From Strongyloides papillosus (taxonomy: Eukaryota > Nematoda > Chromadorea > Rhabditida > Strongyloididae), in contig SRSI01000009.1 of assembly GCA_005656395.1 (NCBI GenBank), positions 2,413,416 through 2,477,415 on the forward strand: DNA of 64,000 nucleotides, in the 5' to 3' direction. A model generated the notes under the pieces. It was given only the letters and a program-made list of their open reading frames with translations. It made no database searches and was not told the DNA's origin. Numbering within the stretch: position 1 is the stretch's first letter; every line of letters starts with the position of its first letter. Both the position numbers and the translations under genes were made by a program. Below are positions 21,606-33,781 of this stretch, in pieces.

Positions 21606-23925
21606 TTAAAATGATTCATTAGAATCAATATTTTGTTCTTCTAATTCTCTTTCAAAAAATACCTTTTTCTTTTTACCACATTTTGAAGCCGATTTAGGAG
21701 GAAACAGAGAAAAATATTTATAAGATAATGTACTTTCAGTAGCCAATACAGCATCGTGAATGGTTGGGAAAAAAAATTTCTTTGGTACGGTATTAAAGAA
21801 ATTTGCTCTTTCTAATATGTCTCTAATGGGTGCTTTGGCACCAGCAAAATATGTTGTAACACCAATTCTTCCTAGTCGATGAAATAGATCTATCAATGAT
21901 GATATACTTGTAATATCAATAAATGTAAATCCAGAGCAATCAACAATTAAATAACTCACTCTTTCTTTTGCATTAATTGATTTCTTATCGCTTGTTAAAC
22001 TATTAAAAGGTGAAATTTTTAATGAAAAACGTTTCTCTGAGTTCTTTTTATTTTCTGTTACACCATCTACTTTTTGCTTCGCTTTTTTTTCTTTCCAAAT
22101 GACTTTAAATATTGAATTTTGAAAATGTTCAACATTTGTAAAAAGAAGTGGAGCATCAAATCGAAAAATAACAATATTATTTAATTCTGTAACTCTATTA
22201 TATCGCCCTGTATCTCTATAATCTTCCGTTCCAGTAAGTTGTGATAATGTATACCAACGTGGCCATTGAATTCTAAAAACAGTGGTAATCAAAGCATAAC
22301 CTATTGATATTAATAAACCTTCCATTAGATTAAAAAGCGTTGTTGATATAAAACTAACTATCCATACTGAACAATCTATTTTTGAAACTTTCCATAATAT
22401 TCTGAGATCTTTTATTTTCATAAAAACAGTTTTTGTAGAATAAATAATGATGACTGCTAGTATACACATTGGTAAGGATGCTAATAACGGTGCCAAAAAT
22501 AATATAACAATCAAAATAAGGATAACTGTAAATAATGCAGATAGTTGTGTATGGGCTCCACATTCTACACTAAGAATTGAACGACCAAGTGCTGATGTCA
22601 CAGGATACACATTAAAGAAAGATGATAAAAAACTTGTTAATCCAATTGCAACTAATTCTTGATTATTATCACACATTGTACCAAGTTTTCTACTAAAAAT
22701 TTTACACATTGATAAATGAATAGCAAACGCCACGAATGAAATTTCTAAAATTTCTCCAATCATATACGGAAGTAGTGAAACTTTCGGTATAACTGCTATT
22801 GTAAATCCAGTTGGTACGTGATCAACAACTTCTAAATTATATTTTGAATTTAATGACAAATAAAAGGATAGCACTGTAGTTGACACAACAAGTATCAATT
22901 CAAATGGAATAATACATTTTGAAATCTTTTTCATTTTTGGGTTTATAATATCTTTTCCAATGTATAAAATAACAAAAGATACAAAGGATAAAATACCTCC
23001 AACTACATTCATATCTTTTACATTTAAAAAAATATTATAAACATTCTAAAAATAATATATCATAGAGTTGTATAAAATGTTACCTTCAAAATATTTTCTG
23101 GATCATTGTGATTTGTTAATTTTATCTGAAAAAGTTTACCAATTTGTGCTACACAAACATGAACGGCTGCTCCAACTGAAAATCCTGATACGACCTGATC
23201 TGATAAATAAGAGGCTAAAAATCCAAGTCTTAGCAAACCCATAATAATCTATAAAATGTTATTATTAAATGTAAAATATATTATAATCATACTTGTATAA
23301 TTCCAACAAAGAATACTATTGTTGTAACAATTGTGATTTTTTCAATATTTTCATAGTCATTCTTAAACATTTTCGTAAAATTATACAAATCAATGTGCTC
23401 ATTTTCATGATTCTGAAGATACTCAACTTTTTCTGCATTTGAAATAACTTCAAGTTTTGTCATAATATTATTTACAGCTACACCAGTCATCAATGAAATT
23501 ATGGCAAACGGTCCCATAGAAATAAATTTTGATGTACCGAAAATCATATAAAATAATGCAGCAAAAAAAGAAGTATATAAACCATATACAGGATCAACAT
23601 TTGCTAAAAGAGCATATGATAAGGCTTGTGGAATTACAACAATTCCAACAGTCACTCCAGATATTATGTCACCACTTAAATATTCCTTGTAATTATAGTC
23701 AGAAACCCATTTTAAAATGGGAAAAAATTTATATATACAATCACTACAAGATTCATCGTTAATTGGCTTTAGTAAAGAAATAATTTCATCAACGAGTGAT
23801 TTTTTATTTTTGTTAGTGTAATTATAAAAGATATCAAATTCATTCTAAAAAATAAAAATTTAATTAAAAATTAAAATTACCTGTGTTCGAAATTGTTTTC
23901 TGGTAGCTGTTTCCTTTAAAGACAT
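21606..23925 (-). CDS. SLC26/SulP anion transporter with STAS domain
   Basis: Four exons on the minus strand (23925-23881, 23844-23293, 23248-23084, 23045-21606) with 36-44 bp introns encode 733 residues. SLC26 proteins exchange anions such as sulfate, chloride or bicarbonate across the plasma membrane. The SulP signature region is clear: DIISGVTVGIVVIPQALSYA, then NVDPVYGLYTSFFAALFYMI and FGTSKFISMGPFAIISLMTG. A membrane domain with multiple spans follows up to about residue 510. The C-terminal STAS domain, about 530-690, contains VIFRFDAPLLFTNVEHF and VSYLIVDCSGFTFIDITS. Length fits the family. Substrate cannot be read from sequence. The SLC30 gene lies 332 bp upstream on the same strand. 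Confidence 0.93.
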
Positions 23926-24257
23926 ATTTAATTAGTAATTATTTTAGAAGATTAAACATTAAAACTTAATTCTTTTGATGACATTGGTCACTTATTCCAA
24001 AAACCCCTTTAGTAAGCATTGTTGTTATAATTATTCATGACAACTTGTACATTTTAAAATGTATGTTTTTTTTTAAAGTATGTATCAATATATTTCAAAA
24101 AACAGTTACTGTTAGATGTTTTAATAAAGTGAAACTATATACAAAGGCATCTTTAAATGGCAAAATATAAAATGAAATAAATAATTTTCTTCAAAATTAT
24201 TGTTCATGAGATCAATTTCCGTCAATATTTTTTAAATGATAGAATAAAAATAATCAT
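23926..24257. other. Gap between SLC30 and SLC26 genes
   Basis: 332 bp between two minus-strand transporter genes. It holds the 3' UTR of one and the 5' region of the other. No distinct motif was recognised. Confidence 0.4.
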
Positions 24258-25567
24258 TTAAACAACAGTAATTGAATCAACATTTGGAGATGATTTAGTA
24301 CTTATATCATCATCATACATAATTTTTGTTTTATTAACTTGAATAGATACAAAAAAACATCCAAATTGCTCTTTTAAAATTTTGTTCCCTTTTGATATAA
24401 CTAATTCAAAATCAGCATCATCTGTTATTTCTAAATGTACTGAAGCACAATGTTTTTCCATAGATAAAGACCAAAGACGAAGTGAGTGCAATCCAGTTAC
24501 TTCATCAATATTAAGTAATGTTAGTTTAACAGTTTCATATGAAACATGAAATGGTGTTGCTTCCATTAAAATTGATAAAACATCCTTTATGACATGAAAT
24601 GTGGTTAGCTAAAAAACAGGTTAAATTTCTATAAATATTTTCTTACCATAACTAATATTGAAAAGGTTAATGTACATAAAGGATCAGCTAATACCCATCC
24701 TGTAAATTTTATTATTAATCCTGCGACAACTACACCAATTGATTGTAGTAAATCTCCAATGACATGAATTAATGCTGCACGAACATTAATATTTCTATGA
24801 TGCTTATGACTATGATTTAAAGATTGTATTGTTAATTCTGATTTACTATTTCTATGTTCATCTATATGAGATGGATCAAGATTTTTATTTTTTTTATCAT
24901 GTGTATGACCCCCATTATCTACATGACTATGACTATGAGTAATTCCAAAGTGAGAGTGTGCTTGATGTCCAAAATGTAATATTAACATCATAATAATATT
25001 AAAAACAACACTTGCTCCCGCGGTAATTAACATTGTATCTGCCTCAACTTCATAGTCGTTATTGTAAATACGGATAATTGCTGTAATTAATAACGAAATT
25101 GTCAATACCCAAACTAAAATTATACTAAAATATAAAAAAATTGTTATTCATATTTTAAGAAAACATCATTACCTTGCTAATGCTCCAATCATTTCAGCTC
25201 TATAAAAACCAAAACTAAAATCATTTGTTGGTTTTTTACGTGCCATTCGAAGAGCTATTATCGAAATCATGAAACCAGCCAAATCAGAAACCATGTGAAA
25301 TGCATCAGTCATGATAGCCAAACTATTTGCAATTATTCCACCAGCAAATTCAATTATAATAAAAAATATTGTAACTATAGAGACTAAAATTAGTACATTT
25401 TCGGCTTTTTTTGATGTTTTTGTTGGTTTTGTTTCAATAATATTATCTGGATCACAACAAACAACAAGACGAGATGATTTTTTTCTAATATTTCCGTTAT
25501 TTTCATTATTTGAATTATTTTCTTTTAGATTATTATCTGAAACAGTATTTTTTTCTTCACTTATCAT
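24258..25567 (-). CDS. SLC30/ZnT cation-diffusion-facilitator zinc transporter
   Basis: Three exons on the minus strand (25567-25173, 25124-24647, 24608-24258; introns 48 and 38 bp) encode 407 residues. ZnT proteins move zinc from cytosol into vesicles or out of the cell in exchange for protons. Six spans are expected. The metal-site motifs HxxxD are present in span 2 (DAFHMVSD) and span 5 (HVIGD). The loop between spans 4 and 5 is rich in His (GHQAHSHFGITHSHSHVDNG and HSHKHH), as in vesicular ZnT2/3/8 and worm CDF/TTM proteins. The cytosolic C-terminal domain (VTGLHSLRLWSLSMEKHCAS) is complete. The splice AG|T joining GALA to SIILVWV restores span 3 and fixes the second exon start. The exact paralogue is open. 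Confidence 0.93.
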
Positions 25568-26723
25568 TGTTATTACAATTATTTAACTAAAATTGAAATA
25601 TAATATAGACATGTTATTATAAATTTAACGTAAAGTATTGCGCAAATTAATTAAAATCATTATGAATTATAATAAACGGAACACCAACTTGATTTATATA
25701 ATAATATTTTATTCATAAATAGATATATAAATAAAAATATTTAGTGATATAAAAGAAGAAGATGAAAAATTATTTAAATTATTATTAATTTTGTTATTTT
25801 TAATCATTTTAATAAAAGTTAAAATATACCTAATATACACAAAGTACATAAAACTTTCAAATAATGTTATGAATCAAGAGCAACCTTAGTTATACTTGTT
25901 TCTTGACGTCTAATCACCATCCATAGTATATTTATATATTTAGATGATGAAATATGTAGGCGTGATAAAAATGTGAAATTATTATAAAGTTAGTTACTCC
26001 TTCTATTCAATTTTTGTTATTACTTTTTAAAATTTATTTTTATAAAATTTTTAATGCAAGATAATTTAATAAAATCACAATGAATTTTGATATTTTCTAT
26101 AACAAACTTGAGAATTCTTATAAAAAACATACAAGAAAGTAATAATATTAAATGTTTAATCTATCATTTTTATTTTTTTAAAAATCCTTTTGTAAATAAA
26201 AATAAAAATTATACTCAATAACATTTTGATGTTTTTTTTATCTGCATTTACAAATGTCAAATATGTTTGTAAATAGCTTTAATTTTGTCATAAATGTGAA
26301 TTTTTAAAATCGTTGGAATATATTAATTTTGGTTTTTTTGACATGTCTCAATATAAATATAAATCAATTATTCATTATTCAATTAACCTTGGTAATCAAT
26401 CATTAAATGGTATGAAAAATGTGTTTCCTAGCCATGCAATATACTAACTTCTATATCATCATATATAATTTATGCAACTTCCGTCATTTTGGCATTTAAA
26501 GTCTGGAAAAATCTACTATAATAGGAAAACGTAATTGAAAAGTTATTATAATGTCTCTTGAGAATATACTCAAAATTACAAAATTGATTAAAATATTGTT
26601 TTAAATACTTAAAATTATAAGAGAACTTTTTAATAGTAGGATCCGTTATAAATTTCTATTATTTTTTTATATTCTATGCACTAAAAATAAGTTTTACTAC
26701 TGTGCCTAATTCATTGATAGAAC
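25568..26723. other. Gap between divergent genes
   Basis: Separates the minus-strand zinc transporter from the plus-strand small membrane protein, 1.16 kb. AT-rich with no recognised element. It presumably contains both promoters. Confidence 0.4.
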
Positions 26724-27659
26724 ATGACTTATCACCGATATTCAGTTTATCAATTATTAAAAGGAACAGTCACATTTAATGAAACCAAAGAAGAGCAAAA
26801 GAATGATATAATTTGGTCAAAAGAATCAAAATATCACTCTGAATTTGGTAAAATTAATCGACATGTCAGAAATACCACATACTTTGAAAGGTGAATTTTA
26901 TAATATTTTTCTTACACATATTCTCGTTTCGTACTTCAAAGAAATTAATTAAACTTTAGAAACTTATACATAATATTAGTATCTTTATAATATTAATTAA
27001 GTGATTAATAAACTTCAAGTATATTAGACAAATAAAATTAAATGTGTAATGTTGTAAAAAATGTCATCGTCAATATTTGTTGTTTTGAAAATATAACCAA
27101 TTCATTTGGGGATAATTTTTTAATAATTATACCTTATTTATTAATCACAGGGATTATTAATAAATAAAAAATAATTCGATTAACAAATATATATTATTAA
27201 ATCACTTCTACATATAAAAATGTATTTTGAAAATAATATTAATAAATTTGTTCTTTTGATGAAAATAAACTAGCAATTTATTTTACATTATATGATATTA
27301 TTAAAAATTAATACAACTTCTAAAATTTATTACATCTTTTTAGTTTCTTTTAGTAATAAAATATATTTAATAATTTTCTTTTCATTTACAGAGAAAATTC
27401 CTCATTGTCAACATATGTTTCCTTCTTAATTTTGGGATCTGTTATCGTTTTTATTGTTGTTCTTGTAGCGCATCATTTTGCTACACTACCAACAATAAGA
27501 AAAACTAATAAGAGGAAGGATGAAATAGTCAGGAAAATGGAAACATCATATGCTTTAATATCACAATCATATGGTTTGGAAACAGAACATGAGTTGTCTC
27601 AATATGAAAAAGTTCGGAAAAAAAGTCTTACCGATATATTTAGACAATTTAGACTTTAA
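26724..27659 (+). CDS. Small single-pass membrane protein, unknown function
   Basis: Two exons (26724-26890 and 27392-27659) give 144 residues. The AG|A junction completes an Arg codon, and the frames fit. One hydrophobic span at about residues 63-85 (YVSFLILGSVIVFIVVLVAH) separates a polar N-terminus (MTYHRYSVYQLLKGTVTFNE) from a basic C-terminal tail (RKTNKRKDEIVRKMETSY) with YGL and YEKV. No signal peptide is seen. The basic residues after the span suggest the tail is cytosolic. The 501-bp intron is about ten times longer than any other placed in this window. The stop lies 52 bp from the SNW1 stop, tail-to-tail. No family recognised. Confidence 0.68.
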
Positions 27660-27711
27660 AAAACATTGTATTTTAAATTTACAAACAATAAAAAAAATAT
27701 TAAAAGTTTAA

Positions 27712-29385
27712 TTAAGTACGTGGTTTTTTAGAACTAGTTGTGTCTTTCTCATCATCTTTGGTTCTTTTTTTACTACTTTTAACAGCGTCAAACAAAGTTG
27801 AAATACCAAAAATATCATCTTCCTTCTCAAATTGAACAGGACCCGATCTTTGAGTTGATCCATCAGTACCCGAGAAACCCTTGCTAGGTACAAAACGATT
27901 CGTATTAATAACTTTATCGAGATCTTCTCCATATGGGTCAGCGACATTCTTACTAGGCCTATATACATGTTGTTGAATATTTTCTGTTGGTCTCCAAGGT
28001 TTATCATATACAGCATAAGTTTCATCATTGATACCACCTGCATCAAGACCACTACTCTTTCCAAACAACCTTGAATCAAATTGTACTTCTCCTGTTCCAA
28101 CCCCATTGTTTCTTGTATTTGGAAGACCAAGGGCAATTTTCTCACTTATGTCACGTTCTTGCTCTCGTTTTAATCGTTCTAATTTTTCGGGATTTTTACG
28201 TGCAATAGCTCTTTCACGTCTTCTCTCTTCCAAACGTTCTTTTCTTATTTCATCTCTTTGTTTGACATCTTCACTGCTTTCTTCATTATCAGCAGATTCT
28301 TTTTTAATCTTACTATTCTCTTCTCTAGCCTTTCTAGCCATCTCACGCATTTTAGCTTCTTGGTCAATTTTCTCATTTTGAGCAATTCTCTTTTCCATTT
28401 GACCTCTCATTTCAACAGCTTCTCTTGATTTCCTCTCAGCAATATAAAGAGCCTCACAAAACTTACCAAATTTATCATTTATTTGAGTTTCATGCATCCC
28501 TCTACCGTCTGAAGCTAATCTTTTATCTAGCGCAACTACATGACCACGTGGATTTTTCCAATTAGATATACATGGAGGAATTTTCCAATCAGCTTGATCT
28601 TTTGCAGTTGCCTTTCTTGTTGGAGAATGCAATACTGGAGGTGGTGGTGAAGGTGGTCCTCTTGGGACTTTTTGATTAATTTTAAACTTGGGAGGCTCCA
28701 TTGGATCCACTTGTTCTTCAACAATTTTTATAATTCTCTGTTGAGGTGCTTGACCTGTTACTGAGGCCATCTGACTACTAGGTGTATATCGAATATACTT
28801 TGATTCTCCAACTTTTTCAGCAGGCTTAACAGGTAAAGCAGAAGCTATCTTCGACATTGTCAATTTTTCCAGCGCTCTTTTTGTTTCTTCTGTAGTATTG
28901 ACAATTTCGTCCTCATCAGGCTTTGCAACATCTTCATCATCTTCGGTGAAGTATTTATTTTTTGTAGATGCCAAACTTGTATGTATGAGTTTATCTTTTG
29001 AATGACCTAGTCTAGCGAGTGCATCATAACGTACTTTACCTTTCTCATCTGTCTGTAAAGCAACAGTATTCGATTTTCTATTTACATTATCATCTTGACC
29101 CATACCTAAAGGATATTGAACAACATGTATTTCTGGAAATGCACCTCCATCTCCAAAATCCTCCGGATTACGAGGAACAAAATTCTTTCTACTACCATAA
29201 GGAGGAACACGAGAGGAATAAGTTCCTTGACCAATATCTCTACCTCCAAACCATGCATTGCTTACAACATCATTAATCAAAAAATCATTATTTTTTGAAA
29301 TAGGATCTGGTAATATACTGTAAATAAAAAATCATAGTTTTATTTTATATAAATATTAAACTTACTCTGTTAATTTGATAGACAT
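27712..29385 (-). CDS. SNW1: SNW1/SKIP splicing and transcription cofactor
   Basis: Two exons on the minus strand (29385-29366 and 29317-27712, 48-bp intron) encode 541 residues, close to the human length of 536. SNW1/Prp45 is a core component of the activated spliceosome and a transcription coregulator. The proline-rich lead (KVPRGPPSPPPPVLHSP) is followed by the SNW signature CISNWKNPRGHVVALDKRLA at about residue 255, with DGRGMHETQINDKFGKFCEA after it. Next come the long charged helix (REEN/KERLEERRRERA) and the conserved DSRLF and YDKPWR blocks near the C-terminus. The tiny first exon adds MSIKLT and joins D-ILPDP. It is divergent from pinin over 334 bp. Confidence 0.95.
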
Positions 29386-29719
29386 AACACATACGATAGA
29401 ATTTATTTAAGAGAAGATAAATCTCCAAACAAGTTATAGTTTTCCACCATTTACTCTCAACACGAAACATGTACGTTAAAAAATGTTTGATATATAAATT
29501 GACATTTATCTTAAGTACACATGCTGTTTTTTCCTAACTTTTTTTTTAAATAGTTACCTTACCTTCATAGATTTATTATTGTTTTTAAGATATCTTGTAG
29601 TAATTTCGTATTTCATATTTAAGTTGGAATTATGCCTTTATTTAAAATCAATTAATCTTATGCCATAAGTTTTATCTACTAGTAAATTGGAAACACTTTA
29701 AAACTTTTATTTTCAGAAT
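29386..29719. promoter_or_regulatory. Shared divergent promoter region, SNW1/pinin
   Basis: 334 bp lie between the ATGs of SNW1 (minus) and pinin (plus), so both promoters must be here or overlap. A TTTTCAG just before the pinin ATG (ending 29716) could be a trans-splice acceptor. No TATA box of good quality was seen. Confidence 0.5.
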
Positions 29720-31002
29720 ATGACGGACGATTTAGAAAGAGACCTTCAAGAGGCTCAAGCTGAACTTGCAAAGTTAACTAGTAAAATTAGTGCAATTAAT
29801 AAACAAAAATATCCTTCATATGGGAAAGAAAGAAGGTATTTTTTTGATTTTAATGATTGTATATTTATTTTTTAGTACTTCTACAATAAAAAGAAAATCA
29901 ATTGATTATAATAACGATGACTACGATAGATCTAAGAGACGACGTTCAAGGGGTGAAGGAAATGGTGTGAAAATTTCATGGAAAGAGAAAGTTTCTGAAT
30001 TGCGTTCACAGGAAACAAATGATGAAAAGGCAAGGAAGAAGCGTTTGTTTTCAAGTTTATTACTACCAAATCTCTGCCCAAAAAATAATTTGTTAGAGAC
30101 AAAACTAAAAGAGTCAGCGGAAAAACAAAAGGAGAAATTAGACTCTATAGAAAATTCATTAAGAGAAAAGAAAGAATGCGAGATTGAGGATTTACAGAAG
30201 CAAGAAAAAGAATTATATGACAAGAAGAAAGAGGCCGAATTATTAGTCAACAAATTGTCATTAAAAAAGGCGATAATTGAGAAAGCGGAAAGAAAGATTG
30301 CAAACTTAGAAGGACGCATTAAATTTATTCAAACAAAAACAGTACCAAAGCTTTCTTTTCTGCCAGCTAAACATACTTTGAGAACTACGGAATTACTAAA
30401 AAAATCATCAAAGAATGTTAAAGGTAGGTATTTTTGTAGTTCTCTTATAAATACTTTCAGATGAAATTGAAAAAATTTCTTATATTACGAGATATCAGGT
30501 TAACAAAATAGAAAATTCTTCCTCAGCCACATTTAAAACTATTGCGCGTGGTATTGAAGATGGAACACTTGTTCCAGATTTTAATGACAACAAACAGTTT
30601 CTTGAAACGGCGAAAAACGATGTATCGATGTCGGATGAAAGTAAGCAAAATGAAGTGGCGGATGAAAAAGATGATAATAAAAGAGAAAGCAGTCATTCTG
30701 AGGATAGCAATAGGGAGGATACATCCGATGAGGAACCATCTAGAGAATCAGATGGTGAAGGAGGTAACAAACTTTACTATTGTAATTTATCTTATTTCTT
30801 AGAAAAATCAGACAACTGTAAAAGTGATTCTGCAGATGAATCTGGAGAGGAGGAAGAAATTGATACAATTGTAAATGACTATGATAAATATAAAAATAAC
30901 AATAAAACAGATAAATCCGAAGAGTTGTCAAATGATAATATAAAATCAGCAGATGTAGAATCTTCTAATCTCCAACCTAGCAATAATGTTTCTGAATTAT
31001 AG
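29720..31002 (+). CDS. PNN: Pinin homologue (exon-junction/splicing-associated)
   Basis: Four exons (29720-29835, 29876-30423, 30461-30763, 30803-31002; introns 40, 37 and 39 bp) encode 388 residues. Pinin is a nuclear-speckle protein linked to splicing and the exon junction complex. The N-terminal coiled coil (ERDLQEAQAELAKLTSKISA) is followed by a basic KRRRSRGEG stretch. The pinin/memA core comes next, with RKKRLFSSLLLPNL, a long charged coiled coil, and the diagnostic end IKFIQTKTVPKLSFLPAKHT (family pattern YIRTKTKPxxxYLPGK). The tail is acidic Ser/Asp/Glu-rich. The last intron is 39 bp, a multiple of three and free of stops, so retention would give a 401-residue isoform. It is divergent from SNW1. 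Confidence 0.85.
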
Positions 31003-31574
31003 TTTAAAATTTTTTTTTCAAATTCTCTACAAGTTTTATATTTATAATTACTTCAGTTTTATTTAGGTAGGCTCATAATATATTTTAGATTGTGTCTATT
31101 TTGTTCATCAAGATTAGAAGTTACCAATATTATATATTATGCGGCTCCTGTTAATAATTTATTCAATTTATAACGTGTCTTAATATTTAAAATTTCAAAC
31201 ATGTCGTTTTGTCATGTTCTTTAATTCTCTGGTACAAAAAAGACGACGATCTATAGATATCTTTTCTTTAGAAAGATATTTTTTAATTAACAATGAGTAA
31301 CAATATTTTTTTCCTCAAAAAATAATTATTTCTTCATTTTAATGCATGTGCTTGATTAAATTATTTAAAATCAAAGTATAATTATCATTGATTTATCGGT
31401 CATAAGTTGTAAAAAGCTGTCACTTGTTATCAGCATCCATACTTTATCAGGCTTTAAACAAATAATATAAATATTTTATGTAAGAATATTTTAGATTATT
31501 TTATAATATAGTGGAATGCTTTATTGCACATGTAATATATTGTAAATTATTTTTATACAAGATCTTTAGAAACT
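31003..31574. other. Gap between pinin and ABCD4-like gene
   Basis: 572 bp on the way to the next plus-strand gene, AT-rich. A short palindromic stretch around AGATATCTTTTC near 31255 could fold, but without further support. Nothing else was recognised. Confidence 0.4.
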
Positions 31575-33650
31575 ATGAACCTTGATTTTGATTTACTTTT
31601 TGGGAAGCGATTACTAACATTTTTAAGACTTTTATTTCCTGACTGTAAAAGTACAACAACATTATTGGTTTTTGTATTATTGGTGGTTGCAGTTCTTGAT
31701 CAGATAGCTACTTATTTTATTGGAATATTACCTAGTGAATTTCTAGTTATTTTGGGTAAACGTGACAATTACAATTTCAAGTATCTTGTTTTAAAAGCAA
31801 CAATTTTTATTGTTTTCAAAGCATTAATTCTTTCTTTAGTAAAGTATTTGTCTTCTTTACTATACATAAAATGCCGAGAAAATTTTAATTACATACTTCA
31901 TCGTTTTTATTTCAAGAGACATGGTTTTTATCGTCTAAATGCCATAGGTCAAAATATTGATAATCCTGATCAACGAATGACTCAAGATGTTGAAAAAGCA
32001 ACACGAATATTTTGTACCGATTTGCTATGCCCTATTATTCTATCGCCATTTATAATTATTTATTATTCATACTTAACATTTAACTCTGCTGGATGGATGG
32101 CACCATTATCTATATACATATATTTTATTATCGCTACAATAACTAACAAAATGCTTATTTCACCTATTGTTTCACTAACTAATGAACAAGAAAAAAAAGA
32201 AGGAGATTTTAGATTAAAACATGTTGAAGTTAGATGTAATACTGAAAGTATTGCATTCTATCAAAGTGGACTTTTAGAGAATGTTTTGACAAATCAAAAA
32301 CTAAGGAAATTGGTAAAAACTCAAAGAGAACTTTTTTACAAACGATTTATTCTAAATTTCATAACTAATACATTTAATTATTTTGGTGGAACACTTAGTT
32401 ATTTGATTATTGGTATTCCAGTGTTTCTAACAAAATCGTATGATAATCTGACGATTGATGAATTGACAGCATTAGTATCTAAAAATGCATTCTTTTACAT
32501 ATATTTAATTCATGCTTTTACGAATTTAATATCTTTATCAGATAGCTTAGGAGCATTAGCAGGAGTAACGCATCGTGTTATTGAGTTATTTGAAGAATTA
32601 AGGAGATTACATGAAGATAGATTAGAAACTGAAAGACCTCCTTCAACAGTCCCATCAAGTGTTGTTATAATGGCATCTAAAGATAAGCAAAAATCTCACA
32701 TGATTAGAAAATTAAATTGCACAAAGAAACAAGACGTCGTAGATGATTCTGGTTTAAAGAAGATTGAACAATTGCATGGAAAGCAAATTAAAAATATTAT
32801 TGATGCAGATAGTGATAATGAAGAAGCTGAATGTCTTCTAGATGAATTACATGCATCACATTTGTTTGATAATGGCAAGCAAAGATTGATTAATGATCCC
32901 TTTGGTTCTTTATCTGACAATGAAATTGTTTTAAAATTTGATCATGTCACAATATCTAGTCAATTTGATAGTTCTACAACTCTTGTTCATGGATTATCTC
33001 TTAATCTTGTGAATGGTAAAAATCTTTTAATAACTGGAGATAGCAGTATTGGAAAAACATCAATACTACGAGTTATGGCTGGTTTGTGGAATCCTTCATC
33101 TGGGAAGGTTGACAGGCTGTGGAAAATAAAACCATCGACATTTTTCTTTACACCCCAAAAAACATATTTCCCTACTGGAGGTTTGACACTCCGTCAACAA
33201 ATTGTATATCCATTAAAAGCACTTTCAGTTGAAGATGACATACCTCAATTTCAATATATCTTACAATCTCTTCACCTAGTTAATTTACAAAATCGTTGCG
33301 GTGGTTTCGATAATCCTATTGATTTTGATCTCAATGAAAATTTATCGCCTGGAGAGTTACAGCGACTTGCTATAGCTCGAATTTTGTATCATAAACCTAA
33401 ATTTGCTTTTCTTGATGAAAGTACTAGTGCTGTAGGATATGAAATGGAAATGATTATATATAAATTACTCCAAGAGTTTAATATAAATTTTGTATCTGTT
33501 GGTCATAGACAATCACTAAGACAATTTCATGACAAAGAATTAAAACTAATTTCCAATGGAAATTGGAGAATATTAGATATTGATTCTACTTCAACATCAG
33601 ACAGTAATAAAAGCAGCTTTGTTGGTAACAATTCAATTTTAGCTATTTAA
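31575..33650 (+). CDS. ABCD4: ABCD4-like half ABC transporter
   Basis: A single exon encodes 691 residues. The ABCD family are half transporters of peroxisomes. ABCD4 works in lysosomes, where it exports vitamin B12. The membrane domain, about residues 25-330, carries family blocks DNPDQRMTQDVEKATRIF, the ISPIVSLTNEQEKKEGDFR block and AFYQSG, which resemble ABCD4 more than ABCD1-3. The nucleotide domain from about 455 has Walker A GDSSIGKTS near 487, a Q-loop in TPQKTYF, the signature LSPGELQRLAIARIL near 590, Walker B FAFLDESTSAV and the H-loop in VGHRQSL. All catalytic parts are present. A roughly 80-residue polar linker between the domains makes it longer than human ABCD4 (606). The assignment to ABCD4 over other members is by eye. 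Confidence 0.88.
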   Translation: MNLDFDLLFGKRLLTFLRLLFPDCKSTTTLLVFVLLVVAVLDQIATYFIGILPSEFLVILGKRDNYNFKYLVLKATIFIVFKALILSLVKYLSSLLYIKCRENFNYILHRFYFKRHGFYRLNAIGQNIDNPDQRMTQDVEKATRIFCTDLLCPIILSPFIIIYYSYLTFNSAGWMAPLSIYIYFIIATITNKMLISPIVSLTNEQEKKEGDFRLKHVEVRCNTESIAFYQSGLLENVLTNQKLRKLVKTQRELFYKRFILNFITNTFNYFGGTLSYLIIGIPVFLTKSYDNLTIDELTALVSKNAFFYIYLIHAFTNLISLSDSLGALAGVTHRVIELFEELRRLHEDRLETERPPSTVPSSVVIMASKDKQKSHMIRKLNCTKKQDVVDDSGLKKIEQLHGKQIKNIIDADSDNEEAECLLDELHASHLFDNGKQRLINDPFGSLSDNEIVLKFDHVTISSQFDSSTTLVHGLSLNLVNGKNLLITGDSSIGKTSILRVMAGLWNPSSGKVDRLWKIKPSTFFFTPQKTYFPTGGLTLRQQIVYPLKALSVEDDIPQFQYILQSLHLVNLQNRCGGFDNPIDFDLNENLSPGELQRLAIARILYHKPKFAFLDESTSAVGYEMEMIIYKLLQEFNINFVSVGHRQSLRQFHDKELKLISNGNWRILDIDSTSTSDSNKSSFVGNNSILAI

Positions 33651-33781
33651 AGAAAAATTAAAAACTTAAATCAATATCTTCGGGTAGTAACTAATATTGC
33701 TTTTTATTTATTTTTTATAATTAATAAACGAAATAAAACTTTCTTTTTCTATAAGATATTTTAATAAATACAAAAGAAATT

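Noticed and set aside
27708..28145. Alternative minus-strand frame over the SNW1 3' end
   Set aside because: It is an out-of-frame shadow. The SNW1 frame shows the conserved family blocks throughout.
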